Shown piece after piece: positions 1 to 9,148 of a stretch of 32,894 bases of DNA. Under the pieces are notes generated by a model. It ran no database searches, was not told the DNA's origin, and saw only the letters and a list, made by a program, of their open reading frames with translations. The stretch lies in NCBI GenBank assembly GCA_947451935.1, contig CANGBH010000022.1, positions 1-32,894 of the forward strand. The letters run 5' to 3'. A program made the position numbers and the translations under genes. Numbering within the stretch: the first letter of the stretch is position 1; each line of letters opens with the position of its first letter. The DNA comes from Chitinophagaceae bacterium. GTDB lineage: Bacteria; Bacteroidota; Bacteroidia; Chitinophagales; Chitinophagaceae.

Positions 1-1996
1 CATTCATATCGGTCTTCGTCATACAGGGACCTGAAAATGAGAACGCACTGATCAACAATTGTTGTCTATTAAAGTCGTTCACCTTTGCTGAAGAATCTAC
101 AAAGTCGATGATGGGGTCCAATTCGTTAAACCAAGGTTGGATTGAAGGGGTACTCCTTGATTTATCTTTGGCATCTTTTTCATGAAGCGTTACTACTTGA
201 TTTGCCTTTACATTATACAAGCGTTGAACTTTACCACTATTCCACCGAATAGTAAGTGAATCAGCTTGAGCTGATGCACCAAGTCCAAAATGAATTGCAG
301 CACTTACCGATGAAAGATAGCCTCTTGCTGGATATTGTTCAATGGATTGTTGATTTTTACCACTGTACACAATCAGCTTTGCTCCTATCCCTTGAACATT
401 ACCCGAAAGTCCATCAAGCCTAATTTCTAAAAAGTTATTTTTATTTTGACTTCTTGAATCGTTTCGGTAAACGAATGCCGCTTGATTAATATTATTTACT
501 ACTAAATCTAAATCACCATCATTATCTAAGTCTGTATACACAGCGCCATTGCTGCTTGAACTTTCTTTTATACCCCAGAGGTTATTTTTTTTATCAAAAT
601 GATTTCCTTGTTGATTCTGGAATATGTAATTGCGCACATCAGATGATGGCATTTCTTTTATAATTTCCATTACATCTTCCCTATTTAATCGACCACGCTC
701 TTTTGTGAATTCATTCATGTAAAAAATGAAATCTTGGTTAGTGTAATCTCTGAAGTATCCATTCGAAACGAATAGGTCTTTCCATCCATCATTATCATAA
801 TCTCCAAACAAGGCAGACCAACTCCAGTCTGTGTTGGATATTCCTTTTTGTTGTCCAACCTCACTGAATGTTCCATTTCCATTATTTAACTGCAGCATGT
901 TGCGCATATACTGATAATAAAAACCACTACGCACATTGAGGTCGAATTTTTCGTAATTGTCTGGAGCCATCAATAACTTCTGTCTTTTATTATCCTCTGG
1001 CAGCATATCCAATGTAAATATATCAGCCAGGTTATCGTTGTTGATGTCGGCAACATCATTTCCCATGGAGAATTGACTCGTGTGACCAATGCTAGTAGAA
1101 AGTCGATTGACAAATCCACCGCGCTTATCATTTATGTAGAGATAGTCAGGTACTGAATAATCATTTGACACATAGAAATCTGGCCATTCATCACCGTTGA
1201 TATCTGATATTCCTAATCCAAGTCCATAGCTTAATTCCGAGCCATTGATACCCGAGTTAGTAGTTACATCTTCAAACTTTTGATTGGTTTGTTTAAACAA
1301 ACGCAAGCCTTTATCGGGGTTGTCGATGTTAAATAAATCTGCTGTACTTTGTTCATTTAAGAACGGAAGATTTTTGGGGTTATGATTCAGAAGAAGCATG
1401 TCTAGATCGCCATCTCTATCATAATCGAAAAAGTAGGATTGATTACTGAAGCCAGTGCTAGCTAATCCATACGATTCAGCTTGTTCAGAAAAAGTAGGCA
1501 CCCCTTCGCTGTTATTTCCAAGGTTTATAAAGAGTTGATTTTTTCGCTTTTCTGCGGGCATTGCGCCTGAATAGCAGAGATAGATATCCAATTTACCATC
1601 GCTATTTATATCTACTGCATTAACACCTGTCTTCCAAGGGCCCGCTCTTCCGCTAGCACCACTAACAGATGTTATGTCTTTGAATTTGAGGTGACCTAGA
1701 TTGAGGTAAAAGGCATTATCACTCATGTTTGAGGTGAAATACAAATCTTGTAATCCATCTCCATTAAAATCACCTGAAGCTATCCCTCCTCCATTATAGA
1801 AGTACTCATACATGAGGATATTTGTATTGAGGCCTTCTGTTAGTGTGTTTTGAAAAACAACTCCGGTAGTATCCGGAGCGAGAAGGGTGAATACAGTAGG
1901 ACCAGTATATTCTTCTGATGAAGATCCTTGCTTACAAGCAGACATCACAATCACCAAAAGACAACCACAGAACAATATGCTTCTACAGGATTTCAT
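1..1996 (-). CDS. FG-GAP/VCBS repeat lipoprotein with ASPIC/UnbV domain (3' partial)
   Basis: The reading frame is open from the ATG at 1996 to the left edge, giving about 665 codons without a stop; the C-terminus lies outside the window. The N-terminus is a lipoprotein signal ending VIVMSAC (Cys21), so the mature protein should be outer-membrane anchored. Calcium-loop FG-GAP/VCBS repeats follow, for example DFNGDGLQDLYF and DINSDGKLDIYL, forming a predicted seven-bladed propeller. An ASPIC/UnbV-type segment lies near 170-400 (GAKLIVYSGKN, then DSLTIRWNSGKV). The last residues (GPCMTKTDMN) resemble the start of a second FG-GAP half, so the full protein is probably about 1100 residues. Such proteins often sit beside SusCD pairs in Bacteroidota and are inferred to be surface glycan-associated; their biochemical role is not settled. 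The start codon abuts a terminator hairpin, which is odd. Confidence 0.85.
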   Translation of the reverse strand, partial: MKSCRSILFCGCLLVIVMSACKQGSSSEEYTGPTVFTLLAPDTTGVVFQNTLTEGLNTNILMYEYFYNGGGIASGDFNGDGLQDLYFTSNMSDNAFYLNLGHLKFKDITSVSGASGRAGPWKTGVNAVDINSDGKLDIYLCYSGAMPAEKRKNQLFINLGNNSEGVPTFSEQAESYGLASTGFSNQSYFFDYDRDGDLDMLLLNHNPKNLPFLNEQSTADLFNIDNPDKGLRLFKQTNQKFEDVTTNSGINGSELSYGLGLGISDINGDEWPDFYVSNDYSVPDYLYINDKRGGFVNRLSTSIGHTSQFSMGNDVADINNDNLADIFTLDMLPEDNKRQKLLMAPDNYEKFDLNVRSGFYYQYMRNMLQLNNGNGTFSEVGQQKGISNTDWSWSALFGDYDNDGWKDLFVSNGYFRDYTNQDFIFYMNEFTKERGRLNREDVMEIIKEMPSSDVRNYIFQNQQGNHFDKKNNLWGIKESSSSNGAVYTDLDNDGDLDLVVNNINQAAFVYRNDSRSQNKNNFLEIRLDGLSGNVQGIGAKLIVYSGKNQQSIEQYPARGYLSSVSAAIHFGLGASAQADSLTIRWNSGKVQRLYNVKANQVVTLHEKDAKDKSRSTPSIQPWFNELDPIIDFVDSSAKVNDFNRQQLLISAFSFSGPCMTKTDMN

Positions 1997-1998
1997 AT

Positions 1999-2055
1999 AA
2001 AAAAAGTCACTTACAATTAAACCGCCATAAAAAGGTAGCTTAATTGTAAGTGACT
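1999..2055 (-). terminator. Intrinsic terminator/attenuator between SusD and the FG-GAP lipoprotein
   Basis: The arms at 2005-2020 and 2040-2055 are perfectly complementary over 16 bases with a 19-base loop. On the minus strand the stem is followed at once by seven T residues (2005-1999). The next gene's ATG begins only three bases after this tract. It should end most susCD transcripts and limit expression of the downstream lipoprotein. Confidence 0.85.
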
Positions 2056-2074
2056 ACAAAATTTAATTCATTAA

Positions 2075-3964
2075 CTATTCTTGCCCAGGATTTTGAACAA
2101 GCTTATCGTTACGCTTGATCTCATCCCTGCTGATTGGACGATAATACATTTTATCTTTCCACGTTCGAGTTTCGTTGTCTGTGTTACTTGCTACAGTATA
2201 TGTATAGTCGTAAACAGTTTCGTCATGTCTGTAAGGAACAAGGGCAGATTTTCCAGCTTTCAACTTAGCTTCAACACGAATTACTTTAATTCCGCGTCCA
2301 AGTGTTTCTTCGGCTATCATCCATCTCCTTGCATCATGATAACGATGTTCTTCGTATACCAATTCAATTCGGCGCTCATTTTGATAACGCTTTAGTAAAT
2401 CGGCACCAGACTCAGTGATTGCAGGCATACCAGCACGGAACCTGATTTTATTTAACCAAGCTTTTGCTTCTGCTTCAGCTCCTGTTGCGATACATGTTTC
2501 AACATAGTTAAGAACTATTTCAGTGTACCTGATGAAGGGCCAAGGAATAACCTGTGCACTTGAAGTGTTATCTGTAAGTGCAGGGTTAGCATCTATGAAC
2601 TTTCTTGTGTAGTAGTGAGTACGGCTACCATTCCAGTTTTCAATTGGAGATTCACGTGTATCCACCCCATTTAACTGTCCACCCTTTCCATCATCATAAT
2701 ATCCTGTTTGTAGCTCGTTAACTTGATCAAGACCTACAACGTCAGCTGGTCTTGGCTTCCAAGCAGAACCATCATGAAGTATAGTTGCATCAAAACGTGG
2801 GTCACGATTAGTATATGGGTGAGCAGCTTGGTCAGGATTGTTCCAATCAAATTTGCTACCATCCATCATTTCATAATCATCAACCAATTGCTGAATTGGA
2901 GTGTTTCCAGCCCAGTTATGGTAACCGTTTGGACCGTTGTTGATACCATAGTGGATACCACCAAGAGGCCATCCGTCTTCTTGTGTATAAAGAGCAGTGT
3001 GTGTTCTTTGGAATATGAGTTCAACAGCGGCAGCTGCATCTCCGATTGCACTTTGTCCACCCATTGCAATAGAAACGTAGTTATGAGTTCCTTCTTCAGC
3101 AGATACTGGAGCAGAAAGATCTAATTTATAACCAGAACCTTCATCCAATACCGCTTTAGCAGCAGCCTTAGCCGCAGCCCATCTAGAAGCCCTATCACCT
3201 GAAGTATAGGCGATCAAGTCAAGATTAGCGTAGCTAGCTAGTGTAGCTGAATTTGCAGTTGCTGTAGGGCCATCATGCAAATCACTTGCAGCATATAATA
3301 ATACTCTAGATTTCAACGCCATAGCAGCCAATCGAGTTGTACGACCTGGAGTTGTAGGCTTACCATCCAATAATTGAGAAGCCTTATCAAGATCAGATAC
3401 AATAAAGCTTATACAATCAGCGTAAGAACTTCTAGCAAGGGTATAATCCTCATTTAAACCATAAGGCTTTTCAATGAGTGGAACACCACCATAGAATCTA
3501 ACCAATTGTTGATAGTAATATGCTCTCAAGAAGTAAGCTTCTCCAAGAAGTCTATCTCTTTTATCGGTATCAGTAAATGTTGCTGTTGGAAGTCTATCGA
3601 TAGCAATGTTTGCTTGGCGTATAGCAAGATACATTCTATCCCATCCGTAGGTATCACTTATCCATCCAACGTTTGAAGGTGTTTCAGAACCTTCTGTGAA
3701 GGTGTTGATATTCCTACCAGCGTGGGTAAACATAGCTTCATCGGTGTAAGCAGCTAGCGCTTGCTCTTCGAATCCACCATAACCCAAGAATGAGTATACG
3801 TTGTAGATAAAGGCTTCAGCCAAGGCACCATCGCCCCATGTTGCCTCACTGGATATCTTATCCAATGGTTTTGTATTCAAGAAATCCTGTTTGCACGAAA
3901 CGGCAAATACAGAGATAACTGAACAGATTGCGATTAAAAATTTTAGCTTTCTCATAAATTTCAT
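2075..3964 (-). CDS. SusD/RagB-family nutrient-binding outer-membrane lipoprotein
   Basis: This 629-residue protein is the surface glycan-binding partner of the SusC-type transporter just upstream. The N-terminus is a lipoprotein signal with Cys24 (ISVFAVSC). The SusD-like N-terminal TPR region shows the typical helix LGEAYFLRAYYYQQL followed by YGGVPL. The C-terminal SusD/RagB domain carries ELVYEEHRYHDARRW, close to the family pattern near the end. This is the classical SusD-like type, unlike the second SusD at 18586-20355. It starts three bases after the SusC stop, so the pair is translationally linked. The ATG at 3964 is used; a second Met three codons later would also give a working signal peptide. 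The bound sugar cannot be predicted. Confidence 0.95.
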   Translation of the reverse strand: MKFMRKLKFLIAICSVISVFAVSCKQDFLNTKPLDKISSEATWGDGALAEAFIYNVYSFLGYGGFEEQALAAYTDEAMFTHAGRNINTFTEGSETPSNVGWISDTYGWDRMYLAIRQANIAIDRLPTATFTDTDKRDRLLGEAYFLRAYYYQQLVRFYGGVPLIEKPYGLNEDYTLARSSYADCISFIVSDLDKASQLLDGKPTTPGRTTRLAAMALKSRVLLYAASDLHDGPTATANSATLASYANLDLIAYTSGDRASRWAAAKAAAKAVLDEGSGYKLDLSAPVSAEEGTHNYVSIAMGGQSAIGDAAAAVELIFQRTHTALYTQEDGWPLGGIHYGINNGPNGYHNWAGNTPIQQLVDDYEMMDGSKFDWNNPDQAAHPYTNRDPRFDATILHDGSAWKPRPADVVGLDQVNELQTGYYDDGKGGQLNGVDTRESPIENWNGSRTHYYTRKFIDANPALTDNTSSAQVIPWPFIRYTEIVLNYVETCIATGAEAEAKAWLNKIRFRAGMPAITESGADLLKRYQNERRIELVYEEHRYHDARRWMIAEETLGRGIKVIRVEAKLKAGKSALVPYRHDETVYDYTYTVASNTDNETRTWKDKMYYRPISRDEIKRNDKLVQNPGQE

Positions 3965-3967
3965 ACT

Positions 3968-6900
3968 TTAAAAAGTTAATGTTAAACCACCGTTGATAAC
4001 CCTAGGTTGTGGGTAATAAACTCCACTTTCAGCTGTTGCTTCAGGGTCAAATACTTTAACCTTATCAACAGTCAAAAGGTTCAATCCATTCACAAATAAT
4101 CTTAATCCGCTTACTTTGATCTTGCTCAACACTTTAGGAGAAAGTGTGTAACCGATTTCAAGGTTTTTCAAACGGATATAATCTTTGCTAAATAGATAGT
4201 AGGTATTGAAACCATAGTTACCACCTGTAAAGTAGGTATCGCCACGGCTAGCAAGTCTTGGGTGAACACTGCTTGGATGATCTACAGACCATCTGTTGTC
4301 ATAGAAATACTTCAAGTAGTTTCCAATGTCTCCAGATTCTGTTTGAATACGTATAGCAGCTCCTTTGGCCCCTTGGAACAATACACTAAAATCAAAGTTT
4401 TTATACTTTAATTCGAGGTTAGCACCAAAGTTGAAAGTTGGAGTTGAGTTTTTATCAAGCCTAACACGGTCATCAGCATTAATTTTACCATTACCGTCTA
4501 CATCTTCAAATTTCATATCACCAGGCAATAGATTGCTAGTTACACCGCTGTAATCGATAGTTGTAGCATCGATATCGGCTTGGTCTTTAAACACACCGGC
4601 AGATTTGTAAACCAAATATGCTCCAATTGGCTTGCCTTCCATTCTTTGATAATCAGGTGCTCCAGGAATTTCATCCATGAAGACAACTTTGTTTTTTGCA
4701 TAACCACCGTTAATACCAGCTTTCAATTGAAGATCTTTGGTGATTTTTGCATTGTAAGCAACACTAAATTCAAATCCTCTGTTGTTTACTTTACCAGCAT
4801 TTACTGGAGGAAGTAGAGAGTTGATACCAGATGAAGCTGGCGTAGAACCAGTTTTCTGAATCAAGATTTGGTCCCTTTTATTCATAAAGTATTCGAGGGT
4901 TACATCAACGTGGTTGTTAAACAACGTTGCGTCGATACCTGCGTTGTAGTTGTTTGCTCTTTCCCATGTGAAACTTGGGTTAGCCAATACTGTTTCATAA
5001 AGAGAAGTAACCACTTGGTTGTTGATTGGATATGAGCCAAAACCATATGTAGCTAAGTAAGCATACTCTTGAAGTCTTCCGTTATAGAAAACTTGGTCAT
5101 TACCCATTTGTCCGTAAGACGCTCTTACTTTTAAGTAGTTGATGAAATCAACTTTGAAGAACTTTTCGTTGGTAACGTTCCAACCTAACAATAGACCAGG
5201 GAAGAAACCAAAACGTTTTACTTGAGGGAAGATGTATGAACCATCGTATCTCCAAATAAGTTCCGCTAAGTATTTCTCTTTGTAGCTATACTGAGCACGT
5301 CCATAATAACCTAAACGAGCTCTGTTGTATGCACTACCACCTGTGTTTTGAGAAAGAGAACCTCCCGCAAACATTTGGTCAACTGCTGGTGAAATGTAAT
5401 TTCTGCGGAATGCGAAGAAATTATCCCCACTGAATTTTTCTTTTGTTGCACCTGCTAACAAGCTTAAGTTGTGGTCAGTTCCAAAACGATGCTCATAGGT
5501 AAGTAATGCAGAAGCATTTGTATTTAATGTAGAACTATAAGCTTGTGTAAGTCTTGGGTCAGAGAAACTTGAACGGTATGCACCAACAAGTTTTGGTGTA
5601 ACGCCATCAGCTTCATATGTTACTTTGTCCCAAGTATATAACTGCCATGGAGTCTGCCATGTTTTAGAAGTCTGACTGTTTTTATCTACTGAGGCAGATA
5701 GAGACAATTTCAATCCTTCAATCCATGGGTTAGTGATATCCACTGAACCATTTGCTTGCACATAGTCGGTTGGATTATCATTATAACCAGTAGCATTTGT
5801 AGTAATTACATAAGGGTTTTGTCCGTTTTCAATATCTGGACCAGGCTTACCATTAGGCCAAACCTCAGGTTCAGTTGGACGACCTCTCATTAACATACGG
5901 AAGATAGAACCAGCACTTTCAGTAGGATACCTACGTGCTTCCCTTCTTGCCATGATGCCTAAGTTCGTAGTGATATAACTGTTTACTTTAGCATTTAGGT
6001 TTGTTCTGAAATTGTATTGCTTGTAGTTAGTTGCAGAATGTTGATAATACGCATCTTGGTTTACAAGTCCGATTGAAGAGAAATACCTAATATTTTCATT
6101 ACCACCACTGATTTGAATGTTGTGGCGTGATTGACCAGACCATGGCTTGAATGCATCACCAAACCAATCTGTATTTGGATGACCCCAAGGATCAGTTCCA
6201 TCAGTATATTTCTGAACATCACTTGGACTGAACTGTGCGTTCATTGTTTTGATGTCCGGAGTTGGTGAGTCATAAGTACCCGTGCTCTTGATGGCAGACC
6301 ATGCAGCAGACCATTCATCAGCAGGAACTATTTTATAAAAAGGAATTTCATTCATGATGTTAGCATACTCTACAGCATTTGCCATTTTAGGAACACGTGC
6401 AGGTTGAGTTGAACCTATGTTCATATCGTATGTAACTTTTGGCTTTCCGCTAGCGCCTTTTTTGGTAGTAACCAATATGGCACCATTCGCAGCTCTTGCT
6501 CCATAAATCGCAGCAGAGGCATCTTTCAAAACAGAGATAGATTCTACATCACGTGGGTTCAAGCGACCAAGGCCACCGTCACGATCTGGAACTCCATCAA
6601 TTACAATCAATGGACTGCTATTCCCAAGCGTGTTTGTACCACGAATTGAAATACTAGCACCATCATAACCAGGTTCACCACTTTCTTGTATTACTACAAG
6701 ACCAGGTAATCTACCTGCAAGTGAGTTTGACAAGTCAACCGCTGGCGACTTAATCAAGTTTTCACCTTTTAATGCACTAACGGCACCAGTTACAGTTACT
6801 TTCTTTTGAGTAGCGTAACCTACAACTACTACATCAGCTAGAGCCGCCGATGTTACGGTAAGTGTAATAACAATTGGGCTATTACCCTTAACCACAGCAG

Positions 6901-7192
6901 ATGCAGTTTTATACCCTACACTCGAAAAAACCAATGTCTCTCCATCAGCAGCGTTGATAGAGAATGATCCGTCAGCTTTGGTAAGCTTAACTCTGTTGGT
7001 ACCTTGAACGGTTACCGAAATGTTTGCAATTCCATCACCCTTTTCATCTACCACTTTTCCGGAAACTTCCGCAACGTGATAAAAGCCAAGTGTTTTCGCT
7101 TGGGTGGTTTGAATGGAAGCAACAAGGCTTAACATCAAAAAAAGGAGGAAAAAGGGCCGTACAGAGAGCGCCCTGCAGAAAAGGTTACTCAT
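3968..7192 (-). CDS. SusC/RagA-family TonB-dependent outer-membrane transporter
   Basis: A TonB-dependent importer of about 1074 residues. In order: Sec signal (ending near IQTTQA), a CarboxypepD_reg-like beta-sandwich (VSGKVVDEKGDGIANISV), a TonB-box-like stretch (ADVVVVGYATQKK), a plug with the SusC signatures SIRGTNTLGNSSPLIVIDGVP and DASAAIYGARAANGAILVTT, and a beta-barrel ending in GGLTLTF. There is no N-terminal STN domain, so it is not expected to signal through a FecR-type anti-sigma factor. The frame extends upstream to a TTG at 7234, but the ATG at 7192 puts the positively charged signal peptide at the N-terminus and is preferred. It is the first gene of the SusC-SusD pair and lies 168 bases downstream of the SMP-30 gene. 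Confidence 0.95.
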   Translation of the reverse strand: MSNLFCRALSVRPFFLLFLMLSLVASIQTTQAKTLGFYHVAEVSGKVVDEKGDGIANISVTVQGTNRVKLTKADGSFSINAADGETLVFSSVGYKTASAVVKGNSPIVITLTVTSAALADVVVVGYATQKKVTVTGAVSALKGENLIKSPAVDLSNSLAGRLPGLVVIQESGEPGYDGASISIRGTNTLGNSSPLIVIDGVPDRDGGLGRLNPRDVESISVLKDASAAIYGARAANGAILVTTKKGASGKPKVTYDMNIGSTQPARVPKMANAVEYANIMNEIPFYKIVPADEWSAAWSAIKSTGTYDSPTPDIKTMNAQFSPSDVQKYTDGTDPWGHPNTDWFGDAFKPWSGQSRHNIQISGGNENIRYFSSIGLVNQDAYYQHSATNYKQYNFRTNLNAKVNSYITTNLGIMARREARRYPTESAGSIFRMLMRGRPTEPEVWPNGKPGPDIENGQNPYVITTNATGYNDNPTDYVQANGSVDITNPWIEGLKLSLSASVDKNSQTSKTWQTPWQLYTWDKVTYEADGVTPKLVGAYRSSFSDPRLTQAYSSTLNTNASALLTYEHRFGTDHNLSLLAGATKEKFSGDNFFAFRRNYISPAVDQMFAGGSLSQNTGGSAYNRARLGYYGRAQYSYKEKYLAELIWRYDGSYIFPQVKRFGFFPGLLLGWNVTNEKFFKVDFINYLKVRASYGQMGNDQVFYNGRLQEYAYLATYGFGSYPINNQVVTSLYETVLANPSFTWERANNYNAGIDATLFNNHVDVTLEYFMNKRDQILIQKTGSTPASSGINSLLPPVNAGKVNNRGFEFSVAYNAKITKDLQLKAGINGGYAKNKVVFMDEIPGAPDYQRMEGKPIGAYLVYKSAGVFKDQADIDATTIDYSGVTSNLLPGDMKFEDVDGNGKINADDRVRLDKNSTPTFNFGANLELKYKNFDFSVLFQGAKGAAIRIQTESGDIGNYLKYFYDNRWSVDHPSSVHPRLASRGDTYFTGGNYGFNTYYLFSKDYIRLKNLEIGYTLSPKVLSKIKVSGLRLFVNGLNLLTVDKVKVFDPEATAESGVYYPQPRVINGGLTLTF

Positions 7193-7360
7193 GGTCAAAC
7201 AATTATTCGTTATTAAATCGTTAAATAAAATCAAATAAAAATAATTGGTAATCTATTAATTACCAAAAAAATAAAACCTTTTCGTAAAATAAAATTTAGT
7301 TGAATTATTTGTAGAATAAAAGGCAGGTCAGATTAAACAAACCGAAGGGAAATAAACAAC
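7193..7360 (-). promoter_or_regulatory. AT-rich leader upstream of the first SusC gene, with a palindrome
   Basis: This gap separates the SMP-30 stop from the SusC start. It contains a perfect 8-bp-arm inverted repeat (7245-7252 and 7259-7266, six-base loop). On the minus strand the repeat is followed by a T-rich stretch, so it may be a weak terminator for the metabolic genes or an operator for susC. I found no convincing TAnnTTTG-type promoter element. The regulatory role is inferred from position only. Confidence 0.4.
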
Positions 7361-8233
7361 CTAGAATGTACATTGATGGCCCTTAACGCCAGCAATTCCG
7401 GTCGAAACGTTGAACAAATTACCACTTTGCGGATATTCTTTCAACTGCTCTGGCGTCATATTCTTTTGTGCAGTAGTAATGATTAAGGAGCCCAAATCCT
7501 CACCAGCAAAAGCACATGAAGTTACATGAGGGGCGGGAACATAAATCTTTGAGATCAAATCACCCGTATTAGGGTTCCATCTATATACTCCATATCCACC
7601 CCAATGAGCAACCCATAGCATACCCTCTGCATCAATAGTCATCCCATCGGGCGTTCCCATTTCGATAGGAATTTTGACAGCGACTTTTTCAAAAACAATT
7701 TCACCAGATTCTTGATTGAATACGTAAGATCTGATTTCTTGTGTTGGACTATCAATAAAATACATTCTTGAATTATCCAAGGACCATACTAAACCATTAG
7801 AGATGGTGACATTTTTTATTTTAGGAATTGGCGATGATCCTAGTTCCACTGCATATAAAACTCCCCTTTCGAAATCATGATCTTCGTGTGTGCTACCAAC
7901 CCAAAGTCTACCTTTCACATCACAACCTCCATCATTACAACGATGGTTTTTGATGGTAGGTTCTAAATCAAATAAGGATTCTATCTTACCTGTTTCCGTG
8001 TCAAATTTTACAATTGTTGTTTTCAGTGCAATCAACAAATGATCGCCAGTTGATTCTACAATCAATGAAATATCTTCATTGAATTTCCATTGCCGAGTTT
8101 CTTTTGTAATCCAATGGAATGAATATAAAACATGACCAGTGATGTCTACCCAAAAGCAGCATAGTTTTCGGTGATGCCAAGTTGGACTTTCTCCAAGCAT
8201 GCACTGAGAAGAAACCAATGATGTTGCAGTCAT
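7361..8233 (-). CDS. SMP-30/gluconolactonase/LRE-family sugar lactonase
   Basis: A 290-residue six-bladed-propeller protein of the SMP-30/regucalcin family, whose members hydrolyse aldonolactones using a divalent metal. The expected metal ligands are visible: Glu15 in LGESPTW, Asn100 in NHRCNDGG, Asn146 in TISNGLVWS and Asp196 in GTPDGMTID. No signal peptide is present, so it should be cytoplasmic. It is the last gene of a tightly spaced minus-strand cassette (18 bases after the isomerase). Its presence suggests that one of the two neighbouring dehydrogenases makes a lactone, which this enzyme opens to the sugar acid. The exact sugar is unknown. Confidence 0.9.
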   Translation of the reverse strand: MTATSLVSSQCMLGESPTWHHRKLCCFWVDITGHVLYSFHWITKETRQWKFNEDISLIVESTGDHLLIALKTTIVKFDTETGKIESLFDLEPTIKNHRCNDGGCDVKGRLWVGSTHEDHDFERGVLYAVELGSSPIPKIKNVTISNGLVWSLDNSRMYFIDSPTQEIRSYVFNQESGEIVFEKVAVKIPIEMGTPDGMTIDAEGMLWVAHWGGYGVYRWNPNTGDLISKIYVPAPHVTSCAFAGEDLGSLIITTAQKNMTPEQLKEYPQSGNLFNVSTGIAGVKGHQCTF

Positions 8234-8251
8234 GTATTAAATATTAGAATA

Positions 8252-9136
8252 CTAAGGCCAGTATACTGGAATTTTTTTGCGAAGGAAGTTAACACTACGT
8301 TCCAATTGATCCATTCCATCAACACCATCTTCAATGCTGATCCAGCTATCAAACCCTACTCGCTTCAATTCAGTAAAAATAGCATCGTAATCGTTTAATC
8401 CTTTTCCAATTTCCCCATGGCTCAATCGCTTTGCATAACCAGCAGCGCCACCTTCTTCATTTCGTAAGTCTTCGATTGTTCCTTCTTTTAAATAACGATC
8501 ACTTGCATGCATCGTTACTACACGATTCGAAACACGCTTCAATAATTCGATTGGATCTTCACCAGCTAAATACGTATTGCTTGGATCATAATTTACACCA
8601 AAAAAAGGATGGTGAATACTATCTACTAATTGACAAAAGACATCCATCTTTTGTGCAAATTCTGGGTATGTCCAAAAATCATCTTTATAATGATTCTCGA
8701 TAATGAGTGTAATATTTCTTTCCTGAGCATACGGCAAACATTCGTTGATACAATCTGCCGCCAACTTAACTCCTTCATCAATTGTTAATTCAGGGCGACG
8801 TTGTCCAGATAGCACACGACAATAACTTCCGCCTAGTGCATACGTCATATCAATCCATCTCTTTTGCTTTTCAATTTCAATATCACGAAATGATTTATCA
8901 GGATGTGTAAAATCTGGAGAGCAACACATCATGGGAATTACTTTACCATGATCTTCAACTTGCTTTCTAAATTTCGGCCAATTGGATTCGTCGCTCATTT
9001 CTAAAAAACCAGCATACCATTCTAAACCATCGATATCTAGTTTACAAGCAAGTTCAATCCATTCTGACACACGCATTGTTCCATCCTTACATAAGGCTTG
9101 CATAAATGCTTTGGGGAATACGGCTAATTTGGGCAT
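8252..9136 (-). CDS. Sugar phosphate isomerase/epimerase-like TIM-barrel protein
   Basis: A 294-residue protein of the xylose isomerase-like/AP endonuclease 2 superfamily, cytoplasmic (no signal). The four metal ligands typical of the fold can be seen: Glu147 in IIENHYKDD, Asp184 in VNYDPSNTYL, His210 in VTMHASDRY and Glu269 in WISIEDG. The HGEIGKGLND stretch is the usual HGxxGxG segment. Known members are epimerases and isomerases of keto sugars such as tagatose/psicose or 3-ketoglycosides, and some cleave or dehydrate substrates, so the reaction here is open. It lies 12 bases after the SDR gene in the same operon. Confidence 0.88.
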   Translation of the reverse strand: MPKLAVFPKAFMQALCKDGTMRVSEWIELACKLDIDGLEWYAGFLEMSDESNWPKFRKQVEDHGKVIPMMCCSPDFTHPDKSFRDIEIEKQKRWIDMTYALGGSYCRVLSGQRRPELTIDEGVKLAADCINECLPYAQERNITLIIENHYKDDFWTYPEFAQKMDVFCQLVDSIHHPFFGVNYDPSNTYLAGEDPIELLKRVSNRVVTMHASDRYLKEGTIEDLRNEEGGAAGYAKRLSHGEIGKGLNDYDAIFTELKRVGFDSWISIEDGVDGMDQLERSVNFLRKKIPVYWP

Positions 9137-9148
9137 TGAAACTATTTT

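Noticed and set aside
2723-3124. 133-codon plus-strand open frame opposite SusD
   Set aside because: It is a shadow of the SusD coding strand with no family resemblance.
7193-7234. N-terminal extension of the first SusC from a TTG at 7234
   Set aside because: It would place 14 non-signal residues before a normal signal peptide; the internal ATG at 7192 is a better start.
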